A stretch of DNA of 64,000 nucleotides, taken from the NCBI GenBank assembly GCA_013112585.1, contig JABFGH010000011.1:1-64000 (forward strand). The letters are read 5' to 3'. This document shows positions 1-8,135 of this stretch, in pieces. The notes under the pieces were generated by a model. That model saw nothing but the letters and a program-made list of their open reading frames with translations, had not been told where the DNA came from and did not search any database. The position numbers and the translations under genes were made by a program. The DNA is from Ignavibacteriota bacterium (GTDB lineage Bacteria > Bacteroidota > Ignavibacteria > Ignavibacteriales > Melioribacteraceae). Within the stretch, counting starts at the first letter, position 1; each line of letters starts with the position of its first letter.

Positions 1-50
1 ATTTTATCATTGGCAAATAGGCTATTGTTAAAAATATTATTGAATAACAC

Positions 51-124
51 GAGCCGTATGACGGGAGACTGTCACGTACGGTTCTGTGAGAGGTTGAAGG
101 GTGAAACTCCCTTCGACCTACTCG
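51..124 (+). mobile_element. 3' end of a group II intron (domains V and VI)
   Basis: Bases 51-84 form a canonical 34-nt group II intron domain V. An 8-bp lower stem pairs 51-58 with 77-84 and carries the catalytic AGC triad at 52-54. There is a two-base bulge at 75-76, and an upper stem (59-64 with 69-74) is closed by a GAGA (GNRA) tetraloop at 65-68. Domain VI follows: 88-93 plus 94-101 pair with 109-119 plus 121-123, leaving A120 unpaired as the expected branch-point adenosine. The reverse-transcriptase ORF and domains I-IV would lie before the window. I cannot fix the 3' splice site; it should lie about 7-8 nt after A120. Confidence 0.85.
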
Positions 125-472
125 GCGGTTAAGGTTTTTAACCTCTAAGTTCGCAAAGTAAAAAATACGCAAAGTAAACAAAGATTAACCCCGCCCAAAA
201 ATCAGTAGGATTACTGATTTATTTTTAAAAGAATTATTTTATCTTTAAACAACGATGTTATGCTATTATTAAAAGCGGGCAGTTTGTGAGGCATGATATC
301 TTGCCTTGGAAAGAGTTACAAAAAAAACTTAGAATTGTTTTAATAGAATAACTTATGGCGAAAATAATCGAATATGATTGTATTATTAGTTGGAAAGCTG
401 TGTCGGGATGACTTTCCAAACAACAATTATTCTCGTTGGCTTAACTAATAGTTAGCTTTCTTGGATAGATAA
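125..472. other. Non-coding spacer after the intron
   Basis: No supported gene. It holds short repeats of the CGCAAAG type (152-183; the 19 bases at 165-183 recur with two changes at 41014-41032), a GGCGG...CCGCC inverted pair around them (124-195), and a hairpin close to the HNH gene (TTGGAAAG at about 390 with CTTTCCAA at about 412). Neither a promoter nor a ribosome binding site for the gene at 473 is obvious. Confidence 0.5.
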
Positions 473-1153
473 ATGGCTATATCAGAAAAAGACATTAAAA
501 AATTGTGGGGTCGTGCTGCTGGGCGTTGTTCTAAACCTGGTTGTGAAGAGGAGTGTGTTAAATTTTTAGATGCCAGTGATCCAACGATAGTCGGTGAGAT
601 GGCACATATTATCGCTAAGAAACCAGATGGGCCAAGAGGGATTGCAAGTGGTGGCGAAGATACTTATGATAATTTAATACTACTATGTCCCACACACCAT
701 ACTGAAATTGATAAAGCCCTAGAAGGTGTATTCACCATTCAGGAATTAAATAGGTGGAAGTCTCAACACGAACAAAATGTAACAAACTCATTTAAAAGTC
801 CTAAGTATTCTTCTAAGGAAGAAATGGCAAAAGCCATTAATATTTTACTCTCACATAATTTCGCTATATGGATGAACTTTGGTCCTGAATCCCCTGAAGC
901 ATCTAAAAATCCGTTAAGTAATTTGGTTGAATTTTGGAATTTCAGAAAACTTGATACTCTTATTCCAAATAATAGAAAAATAATCAATATCATAAAGCGG
1001 AATAGTGAATTGTTTGAACTCAAAGATTTACAATATGGTTTTGAATTTATTGAGCACGCCGAAGGGTTTGAGAGAAATTGCTATGAAAAAACTGAAGGCA
1101 CATTACGATTTCCAATTAAATTTCAAGAGGTTATAAACAATTATGGCATATAA
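473..1153 (+). CDS. HNH endonuclease with an unassigned C-terminal domain
   Basis: 226 aa. The N-terminal 100 residues are an HNH nuclease: C19 and C24, then EMAHII with His45, Asn67 in YDNLILLC, and Cys72/His75/His76 in CPTHH. These supply the general base, Asn and metal-binding His of the family. This type (AHI, then GPRG, then DNLILLCPTHH) is frequent as an effector domain in anti-phage and mobile-element proteins. Residues 110-226 form a separate domain with NFGPES and IPNNRKI that I do not recognise. The stop overlaps the start of the next gene by 11 nt, so the two are probably translated together. No Shine-Dalgarno sequence precedes the ATG. Cleavage of nucleic acid is well supported; a defence role is inference from type and context. 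Confidence 0.85.
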   Translation: MAISEKDIKKLWGRAAGRCSKPGCEEECVKFLDASDPTIVGEMAHIIAKKPDGPRGIASGGEDTYDNLILLCPTHHTEIDKALEGVFTIQELNRWKSQHEQNVTNSFKSPKYSSKEEMAKAINILLSHNFAIWMNFGPESPEASKNPLSNLVEFWNFRKLDTLIPNNRKIINIIKRNSELFELKDLQYGFEFIEHAEGFERNCYEKTEGTLRFPIKFQEVINNYGI

Positions 1154-1544
1154 CAAATGGGGTGTTTCATACAACTCAATTAAATTTTTTGAAAAAGCAT
1201 TAAGCGGGCATTCCATGGTGCAAAGCTTTGAAAGAAAAGGAGACATTAATTTCTCAATCATCTTTAACAATTCAAATGAAATTGATGTGCTACTTGTCGA
1301 TGAGTATTGTTTAGGTCTAGCAGCAATTTATAGAGCATTGGATGAATTTGATGGCATTGAATACATAGTTACTTGTGCAAATTGGAATGGTTACACCAGA
1401 GAGGCAAAAGAGTTCGGAAAAGATAATGATTTGGGAATTTTTAACTTGGGTGAATTTATGGGCGCATTATACAGCAAAAATCCCAAGGAATATGTTAAAA
1501 AAGATTCAGATGGAAACCCTGTATATGCCTATAAAGTTGCCTAA
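1143..1544 (+). CDS. Hypothetical protein of the HNH/nucleotidyltransferase unit
   Basis: 133 aa, no signal peptide or membrane segment. I do not recognise a family with certainty. The central part (EIDVLLVDE, then IEYIVTCANWNGYTREAKEF, then a helix with GEFMGALY) faintly resembles the end of Mrr-like restriction-endonuclease folds, where a beta strand is followed by a 'T/S-G-x-T-x-x-A' helix; a complete catalytic PD-(D/E)XK motif is not visible. The start ATG lies inside the HNH gene's last codons and the end overlaps the nucleotidyltransferase gene, so the three genes form one tightly packed unit. Function unknown. Confidence 0.7.
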   Translation: MAYNKWGVSYNSIKFFEKALSGHSMVQSFERKGDINFSIIFNNSNEIDVLLVDEYCLGLAAIYRALDEFDGIEYIVTCANWNGYTREAKEFGKDNDLGIFNLGEFMGALYSKNPKEYVKKDSDGNPVYAYKVA

Positions 1545-1821
1545 AAATACTAGAATATATGTTTTTGGATCATATTTGACTGTGGATAATCCGAATGATT
1601 TAGACATACTAATTGTGTATGATCCCAAATTTGTAAATCCGGCAATAGCATATAGGAAATATAAAAAGCTAATGAATCCACTTAGAACTCAGACAAGATT
1701 AGATCTCGATCTGACACTATTTACATTTATGGAACTTGAAGAAACAGAATTTCTTATTAAATCGAAGGCTGTTGATATTAAACAAATTCCAGAATTATCT
1801 GATTTCTGCGAAGCTATTTAG
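1510..1821 (+). CDS. MNT-type nucleotidyltransferase-fold protein
   Basis: About 103 aa from the ATG at 1510; the ATG at 1525 is equally possible. The core is a minimal nucleotidyltransferase: VFGS (Gly20-Ser21) followed after nine residues by D30-L-D32, and a third acidic strand at D65-L-D67. That is the G-S-x9-D-x-D pattern of MNT/Pol-beta-type enzymes. Such stand-alone domains often act as AMP-transferring antitoxins paired with HEPN toxins, or as small defence components; no HEPN partner is visible here. The frame is open further upstream, but those codons overlap the previous gene in another frame and look like a shadow. It overlaps the preceding gene by 20-35 nt, which suggests translational coupling. 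Partner and substrate are unknown. Confidence 0.7.
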   Translation: METLYMPIKLPKNTRIYVFGSYLTVDNPNDLDILIVYDPKFVNPAIAYRKYKKLMNPLRTQTRLDLDLTLFTFMELEETEFLIKSKAVDIKQIPELSDFCEAI

Positions 1822-1992
1822 TAACGAAAGCTAACCAGAGCTTCTAGCGGAATGAATCAGCCGGTCATAACATTTGTAGCTTGGTTTGGTCTTGTTTTTA
1901 TTAGGTGTGAAATAAATAAACATTAAATCGTGGCATTTGTTGACTGAAACCTTGTGATAGCGGTTTAGTTGCATCGCCGTAATACATTAATT

Positions 1993-2907
1993 ATGAGAAT
2001 ACAAAGCAGTTTTAAAAAATGCTCTATTTGTCTAGAAGAAAATGAACTTTCTTTTGAGCATATTATCCCAGAGTCTATAGGTGGATTACTTGAGGCAGAT
2101 ATACAATGTGTGGATTGCAATAGCAGTCTTGGTAGTAAATTAGTCTCGAAGGTTAAGCAGACTTATACAATTCGGCTAGCAATAAATTATCTACAGAAAA
2201 TTCTGCCGAAACTATTTATTAAAATAGAAGAAGGTCAAAAATATATTGCCCGAAAAAATGATGATACAACAACTAGCGCTGTTCTAAAAAAGGGGAAAAT
2301 TAAAAGTAAAGCTGAAAAGGCAGATGATGGATCATTAGGTTTTGACAAGGTAGATACTTCAAAGAAACTAAGTGAAATATTGACAAAGGAAGGATTATCC
2401 AAAGATGAAATTAAAGATAAATTAACGGAGTTCGAGAAAGTCAAAGTTGAAAAACCACATAAATTGACAGACAAAATAACAGTTATAAAAAGAAGATTTG
2501 TTTCTTGGTTCCAGAAACCTGGAGATACTTATTTGGATACAAAAATTGTTATGTTAATTGCTTATAACTATTTATGTATGGTAGTTGGAGATATCATCTT
2601 TGACTCACGTATGGATTTCATTAGAGAATTTATCCTAAATGGAACTGAAACTGAGAATTTAATCTTTGATCAAATTCCATATTCTAAGAAGTATGAACCA
2701 TATCATAAAATATTTTCTGAACCTGAGGACACTGAAATCAAAGTTACAATTGCATTATTCGGTTCGATTCTTTGTTCAGTTATTGTTAAGAATTTAAGTA
2801 TACCAAAGGATTTTAATTGGATATTGGTTCAAGATTTAGAGGAAAGAAGTATAATGATTTCAGAAAGTTTTGAAGCAGTAAAAAAACGAGAGATATATAA
2901 AGTTTAA
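1993..2907 (+). CDS. HNH endonuclease-like protein (CxxC-H-CxxCN type)
   Basis: 304 aa. The N-terminus has Cys10-x2-Cys13, His23 in EHIIPESIGG, then Cys39-x2-Cys42-Asn43, the zinc-ribbon HNH arrangement (HNH_5-like) with the expected H and N. The remaining 250 residues contain a charged, Lys/Glu-rich linker (about 95-165) and a C-terminal domain of unknown type. I chose ATG 1993 because the upstream TTG at 1969 lies in what looks like spacer sequence. It is separated by 171 nt from the unit before it, so it is probably its own transcription unit. The nuclease assignment is by motif only. Confidence 0.75.
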   Translation: MRIQSSFKKCSICLEENELSFEHIIPESIGGLLEADIQCVDCNSSLGSKLVSKVKQTYTIRLAINYLQKILPKLFIKIEEGQKYIARKNDDTTTSAVLKKGKIKSKAEKADDGSLGFDKVDTSKKLSEILTKEGLSKDEIKDKLTEFEKVKVEKPHKLTDKITVIKRRFVSWFQKPGDTYLDTKIVMLIAYNYLCMVVGDIIFDSRMDFIREFILNGTETENLIFDQIPYSKKYEPYHKIFSEPEDTEIKVTIALFGSILCSVIVKNLSIPKDFNWILVQDLEERSIMISESFEAVKKREIYKV

Positions 2908-2917
2908 TTTTACGTAA

Positions 2918-2975
2918 AACCAACTGCTCAACGGTAGCTTCTTTTCATTGCGGCATAGTTTGTAAAATGTTGGTT
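2918..2975. repeat. Inverted repeat in the spacer after the second HNH gene
   Basis: AACCAAC at 2918-2924 is the exact complement of GTTGGTT at 2969-2975, with 44 nt between. It sits directly behind the gene's stop, where an integron attC site would lie, but the standard attC core sequences are not clearly present. Confidence 0.4.
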
Positions 2976-3032
2976 GGTCGTACAAAGCAAACCTTGTTAT
3001 TTGAGTATTGTAAAATAAATTATAATTAACCT

Positions 3033-3062
3033 GCCATGTTTGTCTGACAAAATAAACATGGC
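3033..3062. repeat. Perfect 9-bp hairpin
   Basis: GCCATGTTT (3033-3041) and AAACATGGC (3054-3062) are exact complements around a 12-nt loop. No T-tract follows, so a classical terminator is unlikely. Confidence 0.5.
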
Positions 3063-3166
3063 TCGAAAATTTGGCAATTACTTTTAGCTTGCATTGTCAT
3101 TGGCGCGGCGCGTGTGGGCCACTCCGTTACTTTTTAAAAAATAAATAAAATTTTAACAAAATTTAA

Positions 3167-3421
3167 ATGAGAGAAAACGTACATATCCTTTTTATATTAA
3201 TATTAATAACTCTCTCCTCAATCTCATTTGCACAAAAATCGAGTAGTGCCAAATCAACCATCTACCAAACCGAAACAAACATTTTATATTACAGTATTGA
3301 GCAAGCAAAAGAAGATGACTACTTAAATGAACGCTGCAGACTTGATCTTTACTATCCTAAAAATAGATCCGGCTACCCTACTGTGGTTTGGTTTCACGGG
3401 GATGGCTTAAAAGCGGGTTAA
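3167..3421 (+). pseudogene. N-terminal fragment of a secreted alpha/beta hydrolase (esterase/lipase)
   Basis: 84 aa: a signal peptide (residues 1-22, ending SISFAQ), then RLDLYYPKN and TVVWFHGDGLKAG. This is the start of an esterase/lipase of the alpha/beta-hydrolase fold up to the oxyanion-hole HG motif, where the family usually has HGGGL. The frame stops at 3419-3421, before the nucleophile, acid and histidine of the catalytic triad, so no enzyme can be made. Directly after the stop the same frame continues into the next membrane protein, which indicates a recombination junction rather than a simple point mutation. Confidence 0.75.
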
Positions 3422-3505
3422 TTAAATAAGAAAGAAATACGATTAACAGATTCGAAAAAACATTATCTGAAAAAAGAAATCTTCATAGTCTTTTTTGTAG
3501 GCTCC

Positions 3506-3952
3506 ATGTTTATTTTATTTACGATGCTTCTTGGTTTTATAATTTGGAATGATAAGCCTGTTAGCTTGGACTATCTTGTGTTAATAATTTCATTTATTGT
3601 ATTAATTGTTCTTAGTTTTTCGTATAGATTTTCAAATTCATATTTAAAGGATTTGAGGTATGACTATAAGGTAATTACAGAGGAGCAGGTAACAGCGAAG
3701 ATTGAGGACAAAGATCACCCCTCTGTAACAAAAAATGTTCAAAGTACAAGAAAAGAACTTCCAGAAAGCAATAGAAACGCACACAGATATTGGCTTATAT
3801 TGGGTAATGCAAAATATAGAGTCTCAAGGGGTTTTTATAAGTTGTGCAGCGAAAATGAGATAATTGAAATCCATAAAGCAAAATTCAGTGAAAGCATTTT
3901 TGTAATTAAAAAGGCAGACACAGACAAATATCAAGTTTTATTTCCTGAGTAA
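3506..3952 (+). CDS. Small membrane protein, unknown function
   Basis: 148 aa from the first ATG; two transmembrane segments in the first 45 residues, then a soluble domain of about 100 residues (YWLILGNAKYRVSRGFY...). The frame is open upstream to the stop at 3421 and codes NKKEIRLTDSKK... leading into the first membrane helix (FIVFFVGSMFILF), so the native N-terminus is probably about 28 residues longer and its start codon has been lost at the junction with the hydrolase fragment. I do not recognise a family. Whether it is still expressed from ATG 3506 is uncertain. Confidence 0.55.
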   Translation: MFILFTMLLGFIIWNDKPVSLDYLVLIISFIVLIVLSFSYRFSNSYLKDLRYDYKVITEEQVTAKIEDKDHPSVTKNVQSTRKELPESNRNAHRYWLILGNAKYRVSRGFYKLCSENEIIEIHKAKFSESIFVIKKADTDKYQVLFPE

Positions 3953-3978
3953 GAATGCTTTAGCTTTGTGTTCATGCT

Positions 3979-4019
3979 GCGACCATGACACCCATTGAAG
4001 CGAAGGACATCACGGTCGC
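3979..4019. repeat. Imperfect hairpin in the spacer before the lipoprotein gene
   Basis: GCGACC-A-TGA at 3979-3988 pairs with TCA-C-GGTCGC at 4010-4019 (nine pairs, one mismatch, 21-nt loop). It lies in a locally GC-rich stretch (3970-4050) unlike the AT-rich surroundings and could be an imported spacer. Confidence 0.4.
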
Positions 4020-4069
4020 ACCGCAACGCCAGGTTAAAGCGAGCAACTAAAAATAAGAGGGGTAGCAAT

Positions 4070-4891
4070 ATGAGGAATCAAATACTTTCAACTTTATTTC
4101 TAATTTTTTTGTTGATCAGCTGCACTCAAAAGAATGAATCAATACCAATATCAAATCAACAAATGTTAGAGATCGCTTTTTATTATGGTCAACATCACTT
4201 TCAATCAGAGACTGAAATTAACTTATTAAAAAAACACAAAATAAAATCCGCTTCAGTTTTAATTGAAAGAATATCAAAAAATGAAACCGATAGTGTAACT
4301 TATTTGAGTTACAATAATAAGGGGCAAATAACAAGCAGGGTTACAACGGAATGCACAACGGTTGGGTGCCTGCCATATATCATTCGGCAAGAGTTCGTTT
4401 ATGATAAAGATAGAATTAAGCAGCTAAATGATTATACTTTTAAGTATAAATATGATTCTGTAATTGATTATTGGTCTGTAACCGATACCAATAAATTATT
4501 GTTATTTGATTGGGAAGATTATACTTATGACGCAGATACGGCTTGGGTGGAGTCGGGCGCATTTACTTGGAAGCACCTCATTAACGAACAAGGAAACGTA
4601 CTTAGAAAGTTACATGGAGCCAAAGCTACAAACCAAAATGCAATTTCCAATTATATATATTCTGATTCAAGCATAGTTACAAAAATAAAAAACACCTCGC
4701 ATGATTCAGTATTTGTTCACCTGCTTACAGTTACGGATGATAACAAAATATTAGAAACTATTGACTTTGGCGAAGATAGATTCTTTGAGCGTGAATATAT
4801 TTTTGATTCAAGAGGATTGTTGAGTGAGTTGTTAAATTACCTAAATGGTGAGCTAACTAGTAAAACAAAAATTAAGTATTTAAGATTGTAA
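4070..4891 (+). CDS. Lipoprotein, unknown function
   Basis: 273 aa from ATG 4070, chosen because GAGGGG lies at a fitting distance upstream and the lipoprotein signal begins here (MRNQILS..., lipobox LISC, Cys at about residue 19). An upstream ATG in the same frame (3995) only adds a basic stretch read from the spacer hairpin. The mature part has repeated short beta-strand motifs (YDKDRIKQLNDY, FDSRGLLSELLNYLNG) resembling the YD/RHS-like repeats of outer-membrane lipoproteins. Likely attached to the outer membrane; no function assigned. Confidence 0.7.
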   Translation: MRNQILSTLFLIFLLISCTQKNESIPISNQQMLEIAFYYGQHHFQSETEINLLKKHKIKSASVLIERISKNETDSVTYLSYNNKGQITSRVTTECTTVGCLPYIIRQEFVYDKDRIKQLNDYTFKYKYDSVIDYWSVTDTNKLLLFDWEDYTYDADTAWVESGAFTWKHLINEQGNVLRKLHGAKATNQNAISNYIYSDSSIVTKIKNTSHDSVFVHLLTVTDDNKILETIDFGEDRFFEREYIFDSRGLLSELLNYLNGELTSKTKIKYLRL

Positions 4892-5029
4892 ACGGTGCAA
4901 TTTTATCAATGTCGCATAGTAAAAAGAAAAATATTGGTGAGCCTGAAATTAAAAAAAATTCCTCAACTTGATTTATTTAGTTTAATTCCACTATTATAGT
5001 TCAGTAATAAATTAATAGCATGCATATTT

Positions 5030-7909
5030 ATGAAATCAAAACCCGGTTACCTGGTTTTAGTTTTAATACTAATTATTTCATATATAATTAATGCACAGAC
5101 CGTTATTCAGAAGCATCTTACTGTAAATGACGGTTTGGTGCAATCGCAAGTTACATGCATGTTGGAAGACCGGGGCGGAAACCTGTGGATAGGAACGTTT
5201 GGCGGTCTCAGTCGTTGGGATGGTATCCATTTTGAAAACTTTCACACCCAGGACGGTTTACCTTCACAGGATGTACGGTGCAGCTTTGAAATACAGGACG
5301 GTACTCTGTTGTTTGGTACCAATGGCGGAGGTCTTGGTATATTTGATCGTGGGTCATTTACTATATTGGATACATCTGACGGGCTTCCCGACAATACTGT
5401 AAGAACTATTTGTCAAAATATTCACGGACAAATAATTATCGGTACCGACCGGGGATTATGTATCTGGCAAAAAGAAATAGTGGATACCATGTCCATACCT
5501 AAAAAACTCCGCGGACCTTTAATAACCTCATTATCTTTATCTCCGGCGGGTGATCTTTACTGTGGCACTTATAGGGACGGCATAATTATTTGGAGAAGTG
5601 ATGGGAAACTTGAATATATAAATAAAGCAACCCATGATCTTCCATCAAACAGGATCCGGGCAGTTATGGCTGCTGGTGACGGTAAGATTTTTGTCGCAAT
5701 GATTGGCAGCGGAATTGCTGTTCTTAACAATAAAAAGAAAACTTTGTGGAATATTGAAAACGGATTACCTGTAAATAGTATCCGCACATTTTATCAAGAT
5801 CGTGAAGGAGATATCTATTTTGCTACTTTAGGAGGTGGAGTGGCACTCTATAATAATGGTCAACTAAAATTCATTAACAAGACTCATGGGTTGGCTAACA
5901 ATACTGTATGGTCTGTTTATGAAAATAAAGCCGGGCAAATTTATTTTGGGAGCTATGAGGGTATTAGTATTTATGAAAAAAACCGGCTGACGATTTATGA
6001 TAATGCTGTTGGGTTAACACAAAATATTGTTACCGCAATTGAACAAGGACAAGGGGAAGAAATTTATATGGGTACTTATGGCGGGGGGGTAAACATCTTA
6101 AAAGCTGAGAGTATAAGCGCACTAAGCGGGTTGGGAGAAAGGAATGTCTGGTGTATTTCGTCAATAAAAAAAGATGAGCTTTATATTGGTTGTGATTCCG
6201 GGTTGTTTTTGTCCACTAAGGATGCTTTACGAAAATTACATGATAAAAATGGTTTGCCGCAAAGTGATGTTTATGCTATTCATCAAACTCGCTCATCTGA
6301 AATTATTATAGCGAGTTATGATGGTCTTTTCAGATTGCGAAGCAATGTGCCGGAATTAATCTATCAGGATACAAATCCGCGGCGTTCTCAAATTTTTTCC
6401 ATCAGTGAAACCTCAAATGGAGATATTTTGTTAGGAACGCGATCAGGTATTTTGAAATGGAATAATGATAAACCGGACACCGTTTCCGTAATGCAGTTAT
6501 TGAAAGAGCATCATATCTGGTCCATCTTACAAATAGCAGATGGAACTACTTTCTTTGGTAGTAATAGCAACGGTTTATTTATTCTAGAAAATGGGCAGTT
6601 GGATACTCTTACCACTAAAAACGGACTTTCTAACAATACTATTTACGGAATTATCGAGGATGATAAGAACTATATTTACCTTTCTACACATAAGGGTATC
6701 AATATTCTCGAACGAAAGAATGAGATCTGGCACATCCGACATCTGGGTTTTAACGAAGGATTACCAAGTGAGGAATGTTGTCAGGGCGCTGCTTTTCGGG
6801 ATAAGGATAATAGCCTCTGGTGGGGTACAATTAAAGGTGCAGTACGCTACAATCCCCGGCGGGAATTAAGCAATAGCATTGTACCGCAAGTGCATATAAA
6901 TCATATATGGATGTTCGAACAGGAGATATCACTTCCTGAAAATGGGGATAAAATAGAATTCAACCATAATGAAAATTACCTGAAGTTTAACTTTATAGGA
7001 ATTGACCTTACTGCTCCGCACAAGGTAAACTACCGCTATCGTCTTTCCGGGATTGATAAAAACTGGGTTGAAAGCTCTCGGCGTTTTGTTCAATACACTA
7101 ATTTGCCTGATGGTCAATATCTTTTTGAAGTGAAGGCTGCTAATCAATGGGGGAATTGGAGCAAAGCAGACGGGTTGAAATTTATCATTCAACCACCCTT
7201 TTGGAAGACCTGGTGGTTTATACTTCTTGCTATCGCGGCAATCAGCATAAGTATTTCCCTGTTGATCACCTATCGCGTAAAACAATTAATGGCTATAGAA
7301 CGGTTACGCACCAAAATTGCCGCCGATTTACATGATGATATTGGTGCGGGGCTTACTGAAATTTCCATCCTTGGGGAAATTGTTACGCAAGTACTGCCTG
7401 ACAAAACAGATACGGATGTTTCCGGAATGATTGAAAAAATAAGCCTCAGGGCGCGGGAGCTTATCGACAGTATGAGCGATATTGTATGGCTTGTAAATCC
7501 TCATAAAGAATCTCTGTTCGATTTAATTGCCAGACTCAATGATGTTTTTGAGACCCTGTTGGAAGCAAACAATATTATGTTCAACCCAGTAAATGTGGAA
7601 GCATTGAAAAAAGTAAAACTGAAAATGGAACATCGGCATCATCTGTATTTGATTTTAAAGGAAGCAATGTTGAATAGTATAAAATACAGCAAGTGCCGAA
7701 AAATTCTCTTGCAAGTTGCCGTAAATATTAAGAGTATGCAAATTACACTGCAAGATGATGGACACGGATTTGATACAAACGAATCACATACCGGAAACGG
7801 ATTGAGAAATATGAGAGAACGGGCTTCAATCCTTAATGGTAAATTCAGCATCCAATCCGGCAAGATGCAGGGTACGGTTATCAGGATTAATACAAAACTA
7901 ACAAGTTAG
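5030..7909 (+). CDS. Two-component sensor histidine kinase with a periplasmic beta-propeller
   Basis: 959 aa. A signal anchor (1-23) is followed by about 600 residues of two-component regulator propeller repeats (NLWIGTFGGLSRWDG, ILFGTNGGGLGIFD and others, each with the G-L-P-N/S turn) and a Y_Y_Y domain (about 640-715). A transmembrane helix lies near 727-748. The cytoplasmic part is a HisKA_3 dimerisation domain (AADLHDDIGAGLTEIS, phospho-accepting His near residue 768) and an HATPase_c domain (NSIKYS..., DDGHGF, GNGLRNM). It is the same architecture as hybrid HTCS sensors but without a fused receiver. The response regulator at 8136 is the obvious partner. The ligand is unknown; related sensors often detect oligosaccharides or other extracellular cues. 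Confidence 0.93.
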   Translation: MKSKPGYLVLVLILIISYIINAQTVIQKHLTVNDGLVQSQVTCMLEDRGGNLWIGTFGGLSRWDGIHFENFHTQDGLPSQDVRCSFEIQDGTLLFGTNGGGLGIFDRGSFTILDTSDGLPDNTVRTICQNIHGQIIIGTDRGLCIWQKEIVDTMSIPKKLRGPLITSLSLSPAGDLYCGTYRDGIIIWRSDGKLEYINKATHDLPSNRIRAVMAAGDGKIFVAMIGSGIAVLNNKKKTLWNIENGLPVNSIRTFYQDREGDIYFATLGGGVALYNNGQLKFINKTHGLANNTVWSVYENKAGQIYFGSYEGISIYEKNRLTIYDNAVGLTQNIVTAIEQGQGEEIYMGTYGGGVNILKAESISALSGLGERNVWCISSIKKDELYIGCDSGLFLSTKDALRKLHDKNGLPQSDVYAIHQTRSSEIIIASYDGLFRLRSNVPELIYQDTNPRRSQIFSISETSNGDILLGTRSGILKWNNDKPDTVSVMQLLKEHHIWSILQIADGTTFFGSNSNGLFILENGQLDTLTTKNGLSNNTIYGIIEDDKNYIYLSTHKGINILERKNEIWHIRHLGFNEGLPSEECCQGAAFRDKDNSLWWGTIKGAVRYNPRRELSNSIVPQVHINHIWMFEQEISLPENGDKIEFNHNENYLKFNFIGIDLTAPHKVNYRYRLSGIDKNWVESSRRFVQYTNLPDGQYLFEVKAANQWGNWSKADGLKFIIQPPFWKTWWFILLAIAAISISISLLITYRVKQLMAIERLRTKIAADLHDDIGAGLTEISILGEIVTQVLPDKTDTDVSGMIEKISLRARELIDSMSDIVWLVNPHKESLFDLIARLNDVFETLLEANNIMFNPVNVEALKKVKLKMEHRHHLYLILKEAMLNSIKYSKCRKILLQVAVNIKSMQITLQDDGHGFDTNESHTGNGLRNMRERASILNGKFSIQSGKMQGTVIRINTKLTS

Positions 7910-8135
7910 GAGAGATAAGACCGGATATTGGTTTTATAGAAATGTTCTCTTGTTCTAATTAAAAGATTTAAAAGCAAAACCACCATACTTGGTAGTATTT
8001 TTTGGAGGGCTGTTTGATGTTATTAAAAAACTGACTGTTTCGGGGGTTGTCCGGTTTATGAAAAAAGTTTAGTTTTATGAAGTTATGAGTTAATCTGATT
8101 AGATAATTTTAACATATTTACGGAAACACGACCAG

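Noticed and set aside
1375-1509. Longer N-terminus for the nucleotidyltransferase gene
   Set aside because: The upstream codons lie over the preceding gene in another frame and have unnatural composition (many Trp, Met and Lys); the fold begins after 1510.
2905-3166. Calling the spacers integron attC sites outright
   Set aside because: Inverted repeats exist but the canonical core triplets and an integrase are not visible; kept only as a suggestion.
3995-4069. ATG 3995 as the start of the lipoprotein gene
   Set aside because: The extra 25 residues are all basic and read from the spacer hairpin; a Shine-Dalgarno and the lipoprotein signal belong to ATG 4070.
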